This document shows positions 61,098-64,000 of a stretch of 64,000 bases of DNA, piece after piece (positions within the stretch are counted from its first letter, which is position 1; each line of letters opens with the position of its first letter). The notes beneath the pieces were generated by a model, which was given only the letters and a program-made list of their open reading frames with translations, had not been told where the DNA came from and searched no databases. The stretch is from Blattabacterium cuenoti (lineage in GTDB: Bacteria > Bacteroidota > Bacteroidia > Flavobacteriales > Blattabacteriaceae), in NCBI RefSeq assembly GCF_014252435.1, contig NZ_CP059220.1, positions 496,001 through 560,000 of the forward strand, in the 5' to 3' direction. The position numbers and the translations under genes are program-made.

Positions 61098-62063
61098 ATG
61101 AAAAAGTTTCCAAGAATTGTTTTTATAGGATCAAATAACTTTTCTCTTTTTTCATTAAAAAAATTACATAATAAATATAATATTATAGGTATTATTACTA
61201 TACCGGATAATTATTTTTTCAAAGGAGAAAATGCATTTTCTCCTTTGAAAAAATATGCGATAAATTATCATATTCCTTTTATGCAACCTAAAAATTTATT
61301 AGATTTTTATTTTTTAAAAAATCTAAAAAGATGGAACGCAGATATTCAAGTAGTGGTATCTTTTCGAATACTACCTCAATCAGTATGGAATTTACCTAAA
61401 TTTGGTACTATAAATTTTCATGCATCTCTTCTTCCTCAATATAAAGGTCCTGCTCCTATTCATTGGGCTATTATTAATGGAGAAAAAAAAACTGGAGCTA
61501 CAATTTTTTTTATAGAAAAAAAAATTGATTCCGGAAAAATTATTTTACAAAAAGAAGTTACTATAGAAAAAGAAGAAACGGCAGGAGACTTAGAACAAAA
61601 AATAGGAAAAATTAGTGGACCTATGTTAATAACATCTATAGAAAAAATTATCACAAAAAATATAACAAAATTGCATCCAATCCAATCTAATAAAAATATA
61701 ACGTTCAAGTATGCTCCAAAAATATTTTCTCAAGATTGTAGAATACAATGGGAACAAGGTTCTATTACATCTATATGTAATAAAATAAGAGGATTAAGTC
61801 CTTATCCCACTGCATGGACTTTATTATGTCTTAATAACACAAAATATTATAGATTTAAGATTTTTTTAGCAAAAAAAATTCAAAAAAAACATAATTTATC
61901 AATAGGTATCATCTTATTTTCACGTGATAATATGATGATTAGTGTTAAAAATGGATTTATTTCTGTTATCATAGGTCAAATAGAAGGTAGAAAAAAAATG
62001 AATGTTAAAAATTTAATTAACGGAATAAATATCAATGCAAGAAAAAATTCTTTTGTTGAATAA
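61098..62063 (+). CDS. fmt: Methionyl-tRNA formyltransferase
   Basis: Formylates initiator Met-tRNA. I start at ATG 61098 (MKKFPRIVFIGSNNFSLF), 321 residues, close to the family length of about 315; an ATG at 60936 is in frame but overlaps DUF2795. Motifs: folate-binding NFHASLLPQYKGPAPIHWAI (SLLPxYRG-type), KTGATIFFIEKKIDSGKII, FKYAPKIF, and C-terminal RGLSPYPTAWT. A 44-bp perfect palindrome lies in the coding sequence at 61212-61255. Confidence 0.94.
   Translation: MKKFPRIVFIGSNNFSLFSLKKLHNKYNIIGIITIPDNYFFKGENAFSPLKKYAINYHIPFMQPKNLLDFYFLKNLKRWNADIQVVVSFRILPQSVWNLPKFGTINFHASLLPQYKGPAPIHWAIINGEKKTGATIFFIEKKIDSGKIILQKEVTIEKEETAGDLEQKIGKISGPMLITSIEKIITKNITKLHPIQSNKNITFKYAPKIFSQDCRIQWEQGSITSICNKIRGLSPYPTAWTLLCLNNTKYYRFKIFLAKKIQKKHNLSIGIILFSRDNMMISVKNGFISVIIGQIEGRKKMNVKNLINGININARKNSFVE
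61212..61255. repeat. 44-bp perfect palindrome inside fmt
   Basis: The 22 bases of 61212-61233 are the exact reverse complement of 61234-61255, with no spacer. It includes AAAGGAGAAA and its complement, so it is not only A/T. It encodes the residues FFKGENAFSPLKKY, a region otherwise conserved in the family (SP-[LV]-K), so coding and palindrome coexist. It can form a cruciform or, in mRNA, a hairpin of nearly 20 pairs. The bases TATTTTTTC at the left end and GAAAAAATA at the right would make a terminator-like tract on either strand. Function is unknown. Confidence 0.85.
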
Positions 62064-62157
62064 AAAAATATGACATTTATTGATCCTTTATATATATTTG
62101 CTATCGTTAATTATAGTATTTTTTGATAATTAATTAAAATTAATAAAATTAAATTTC

Positions 62158-62424
62158 ATGAATAAAACAGAATTGGTAAATACAATAGCTGAAAAAACTG
62201 GGATCACAAAAATCATAACAAAAAATATTACAGATGCATTTATAAAAACGGTAATTGAATCACTAAAACAAGGAGAAAAAGTAACTCTTGTTGGATTTGG
62301 AACTTTTTCTGTCGTAGAAAGAAATCCTAGAAATGGAGTGAATCCTAGAACAGGAGAAAAAATCTATATTCCAGGAAAAAAAGTGGCTAAGTTTAAAATA
62401 AGTGCAGAACTTTCCAATTTATAA
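62158..62424 (+). CDS. hup: HU family DNA-binding protein
   Basis: Histone-like nucleoid protein. 88 residues, exact family length. FIKTVIESLKQGEKVTLVGF, GTFSVVERNPRNGVNPRTGE and KVAKFKISAELSNL form the fold and DNA-binding arm. A clear hairpin terminator follows (62437-62470). Confidence 0.96.
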   Translation: MNKTELVNTIAEKTGITKIITKNITDAFIKTVIESLKQGEKVTLVGFGTFSVVERNPRNGVNPRTGEKIYIPGKKVAKFKISAELSNL

Positions 62425-62436
62425 GAATATAATTTG

Positions 62437-62470
62437 AATAAGGGGATTTGATATCATACCCCTTATTTTT
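62437..62470 (+). terminator. Rho-independent terminator of hup
   Basis: Arms AATAAGGGG (62437-62445) and CCCCTTATT (62459-62467) pair perfectly over nine bases with a 13-base loop, followed by TTT and a further A/T tract. It starts 12 bases after the hup stop. On the other strand the end of pdxH is 40 bp away, but no T run follows, so it seems to work on the plus strand. Confidence 0.85.
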
Positions 62471-62509
62471 ATATAAAAATATATTTTTTCCATAAAACGA
62501 TATTTTTTT

Positions 62510-63160
62510 TTATGGAGATAGCCTTTTTATTATCCATTTTTCTTCTAAAAAATATACAATTCTATCATGAAGTCTATATGGTTGTCCTTGCCAAAATTCA
62601 ATTTGATATGGTTTCACAATATAACCTCCCCAATAAAATGGTCTTTCTATCATTTTTTTATTTTTTTTGAAAAAAAAAGACCATTTATTATATTGTTTTA
62701 ATAAATATTCTCTTGATGAAATAATTGTGCTCTGTAAAGAAGCCCAACATCCTATTTGATTTTCTTTAGGTCTTTTATAAAAATATTTATCTGATTTTTC
62801 TTTATGAATTTTACGGGCTAATCCTTTAACAAGAACTTGTCTTTCTGTATTCTTCCAATAGAATAAAAGAAAAACTTTTGGAAATAAATAAATGGATCGT
62901 CCTTTAGAACTAAAATAATTTGTATAAAAAATAAATCCATTATCAGAATATTCTTTTAAAAGAACAATTCGACCTTCTGGTCCACCATCTTTCCCTACAG
63001 TAGAAATTGACATTACGTTGATTTCTTCATCTTTTCCACAAAGATTTTTTTCTAGTTGAAACCAATGATGAAATAATTTCATAGGATTTTTAGGAATTTT
63101 GTTTTCTAACAAACAATTATTAGAATAATTTTTTCTATAATGACTTAAATCGATACACAT
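62510..63160 (-). CDS. pdxH: Pyridoxamine/pyridoxine 5'-phosphate oxidase
   Basis: FMN enzyme oxidising PNP or PMP to pyridoxal 5'-phosphate. I start at ATG 63160 (MCIDLSHYRKNYSNN), 216 residues; a longer in-frame start at 63241 would add a Phe-rich tail not of the family. GRIVLLKEYSDNGFIFYTNY, SSKGRSIYLFPKVFLLFYW, ASLQSTIISSREYLLK, RPFYWGGYIVKPYQIEFWQG and RLHDRIVY are in place. With pdxA decayed, this cell may depend on B6 vitamers from outside. Confidence 0.92.
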   Translation of the reverse strand: MCIDLSHYRKNYSNNCLLENKIPKNPMKLFHHWFQLEKNLCGKDEEINVMSISTVGKDGGPEGRIVLLKEYSDNGFIFYTNYFSSKGRSIYLFPKVFLLFYWKNTERQVLVKGLARKIHKEKSDKYFYKRPKENQIGCWASLQSTIISSREYLLKQYNKWSFFFKKNKKMIERPFYWGGYIVKPYQIEFWQGQPYRLHDRIVYFLEEKWIIKRLSP

Positions 63161-63246
63161 ATTACGGTTAAAAAAAAATTGTAAAAATATATTAAATTTG
63201 AAGTAAAAATATCGATAAAAAACTTGAAAAAAATAATACAAAAAAA

Positions 63247-63320
63247 GGCGTGATAGCTTAGTTGGTTAGAGCATTGGATTCATAACTCAAAGGTCGGGGG
63301 TTCAAATCCCCCTCACGCTA
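63247..63320 (+). tRNA. tRNA-Met (CAT), probably elongator
   Basis: 74-nt cloverleaf: acceptor GGCGTGA with TCACGCT (G1-U72 wobble, then A73), D arm GCTTAGTTGGTTAGAGC, loop TTCATAA with anticodon CAT, T arm CGGGGGTTCAAATCCCCC. The anticodon stem lacks the three G-C pairs of initiators and pair 1-72 is not C-A, so it is not an initiator. The anticodon stem has an A-C mismatch at 31-39. A lysidine tRNA-Ile is possible but the body looks Met-like. Confidence 0.9.
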
Positions 63321-63362
63321 TTATAATAGGTTATACAATTATTAGTTATTTATAAAGAAAAA

Positions 63363-64000
63363 ATGAATTTTTCATTTAATTGGATTAAAAAATATATATT
63401 TTTTGATATCGATGTAAAAAAAGTATCCGAATACCTAATTGATATAGGAATTATGGTAAAACAGATAAAAAAAAAATATTTATTTGGGATTGAAGATTTT
63501 ATTATGGACATAGAAATTCCACCGAATCGTTCCGATTTAGTTTCTTATCATGGAATTGCTCGAGAATTATATACCATATTAAAATTCCATAATTATCAAA
63601 CTCATTTATTAAAAATTGAAATAGATAAGGATTTAACTTCTAAAAAGAAAAATATTCAATTTATTTTGAATAAAAATTTGAATTGTATTAGATTTTCTGG
63701 ATTTTCAATATTTAAAATGAAATTAACTCCTTCTCCAAATTGGTTGATATATCGATTAAATTCTATAGGAATAAAAACTGTAAATAATATAATAGACATT
63801 ATCCGTTTTATAATGTATGAATTAGGTATTATCATCCATATTTTTGATTTAGATCAAATTGAAGGAAAAAGGATTTTTATAAAGAATTACGATAAATTCT
63901 TCATTTATTCTTCGAATAAAAATATGATAAAAGAAATACAACCGTTATCAATAGCAGGTATTATTAATAATATGAAAGAATATCATAAAAATTTTTTTTT
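63363..64000 (+). CDS. pheT: Phenylalanyl-tRNA synthetase beta subunit, N-terminal part (cut by window edge), EMAP domain missing
   Basis: Start ATG 63363, 212 codons up to the edge. MNFSFNWIKKYIFFDID and SEYLIDIGIMVKQI match B1. The usual next 115 residues (OB-fold tRNA-binding EMAP-type domain, with NADKL and CGAPN) are absent: the frame goes from LFGIEDFIM directly to DIEIPPNRSDLVSYHGIARE (equivalent to ITPNRADCLG). PSPNWLIYRLNSIGIKTVNN and YELGIIIHIFDLDQIEG then follow B3. The motif before PLSIAGI is shortened too. Rest outside window. Reduction of the domain has been seen in minimal symbiont genomes; loss here is direct from sequence. Confidence 0.85.
   Translation, partial: MNFSFNWIKKYIFFDIDVKKVSEYLIDIGIMVKQIKKKYLFGIEDFIMDIEIPPNRSDLVSYHGIARELYTILKFHNYQTHLLKIEIDKDLTSKKKNIQFILNKNLNCIRFSGFSIFKMKLTPSPNWLIYRLNSIGIKTVNNIIDIIRFIMYELGIIIHIFDLDQIEGKRIFIKNYDKFFIYSSNKNMIKEIQPLSIAGIINNMKEYHKNFF

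Noticed and set aside
63247-63320. Reading the CAT tRNA as initiator or as lysidine tRNA-Ile
   Set aside because: No C1-A72 mismatch or GGG/CCC anticodon stem of initiators; the body resembles flavobacterial elongator tRNA-Met more than tRNA-Ile2.

Overview
The window is AT-rich DNA (by eye about a quarter G+C) packed with genes of flavobacterial type. The flavobacterial markers are the alternative GlmU-like protein, GH3-family protein, 287-residue RpoD, DUF2795 protein, 463-residue SpeA, short AtpC, the AddB-like nuclease and the LptC / CNNM / PPIase gene order. The reduced gene set, long homopolymer tracts, decaying genes, few Shine-Dalgarno sites and retained amino-acid synthesis point to an insect endosymbiont of the Bacteroidota. 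Blattabacterium of cockroaches is the best fit. This identification comes from gene content and style, not from a database search. I see no insertion sequence, prophage, CRISPR array or rRNA.

Layout. 1-9.4 kb: start of metE (cut by the window edge), GlmU-like protein, rpmE2, fabH, ubiE/menG, GH3, rpsO, pnp, rpoD, tRNA-Arg. 9.4-16 kb: tpiA, DUF1599 protein, folP, diadenylate cyclase, frameshifted murF, pdhA, pdhC. 16-23.2 kb: TerC, an MsbA-like exporter, tatA, PpiD-like PPIase, a decayed CNNM/CorC gene, lptC, tRNA-Phe. 23.2-33.3 kb: bamA-uppS-nadK, a mevalonate-kinase-like GHMP kinase, RsuA/RluB, aroQ, engB, an alpha/beta hydrolase, rnc, fabF, acpP. 33.3-34.4 kb: a stretch without a gene that holds recognisable remains of pdxA. 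34.4-44.2 kb: atpC-atpD, ribF, a frameshifted AddB-like nuclease and a complete leuA-leuC-leuD-leuB cluster. 44.3-57.4 kb: a helical-repeat protein of unknown role, a small membrane protein, tyrS, clpB, prfB, speA-speB, cmk, fabG, menD, a SanA-like protein. 57.4-64 kb: secA, DUF2795 protein, fmt, hup, pdxH, tRNA-Met and the start of pheT (cut by the window edge).

How the genes work together. The set covers the core processes a host-restricted Gram-negative cell still performs. Envelope building uses FabH/FabF/FabG/AcpP, UppS, MurF, BamA, LptC and an MsbA-like exporter. Respiration draws on MenD/MenG and the F1 ATPase, central carbon on PDH and TpiA. Export and folding use SecA, Tat, the PPIase and ClpB. 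Leucine, shikimate-pathway and folate synthesis are also represented.

Most notable observations. Two otherwise intact genes (murF and the AddB-like nuclease) are each split by one frameshift exactly at an 11-A or 10-T run, in the same direction, so one extra transcribed base would restore both. Two genes are decaying beyond repair (a CNNM/CorC transporter and pdxA, the latter beside a retained pdxH). There is a 44-bp perfect palindrome inside fmt and a 50-bp perfect palindrome between fabH and ubiE. PheT appears to have lost its EMAP-type tRNA-binding domain. lptC and the SanA-like gene have N-terminal signal or anchor sequences in frame but no canonical start codon in front of them.
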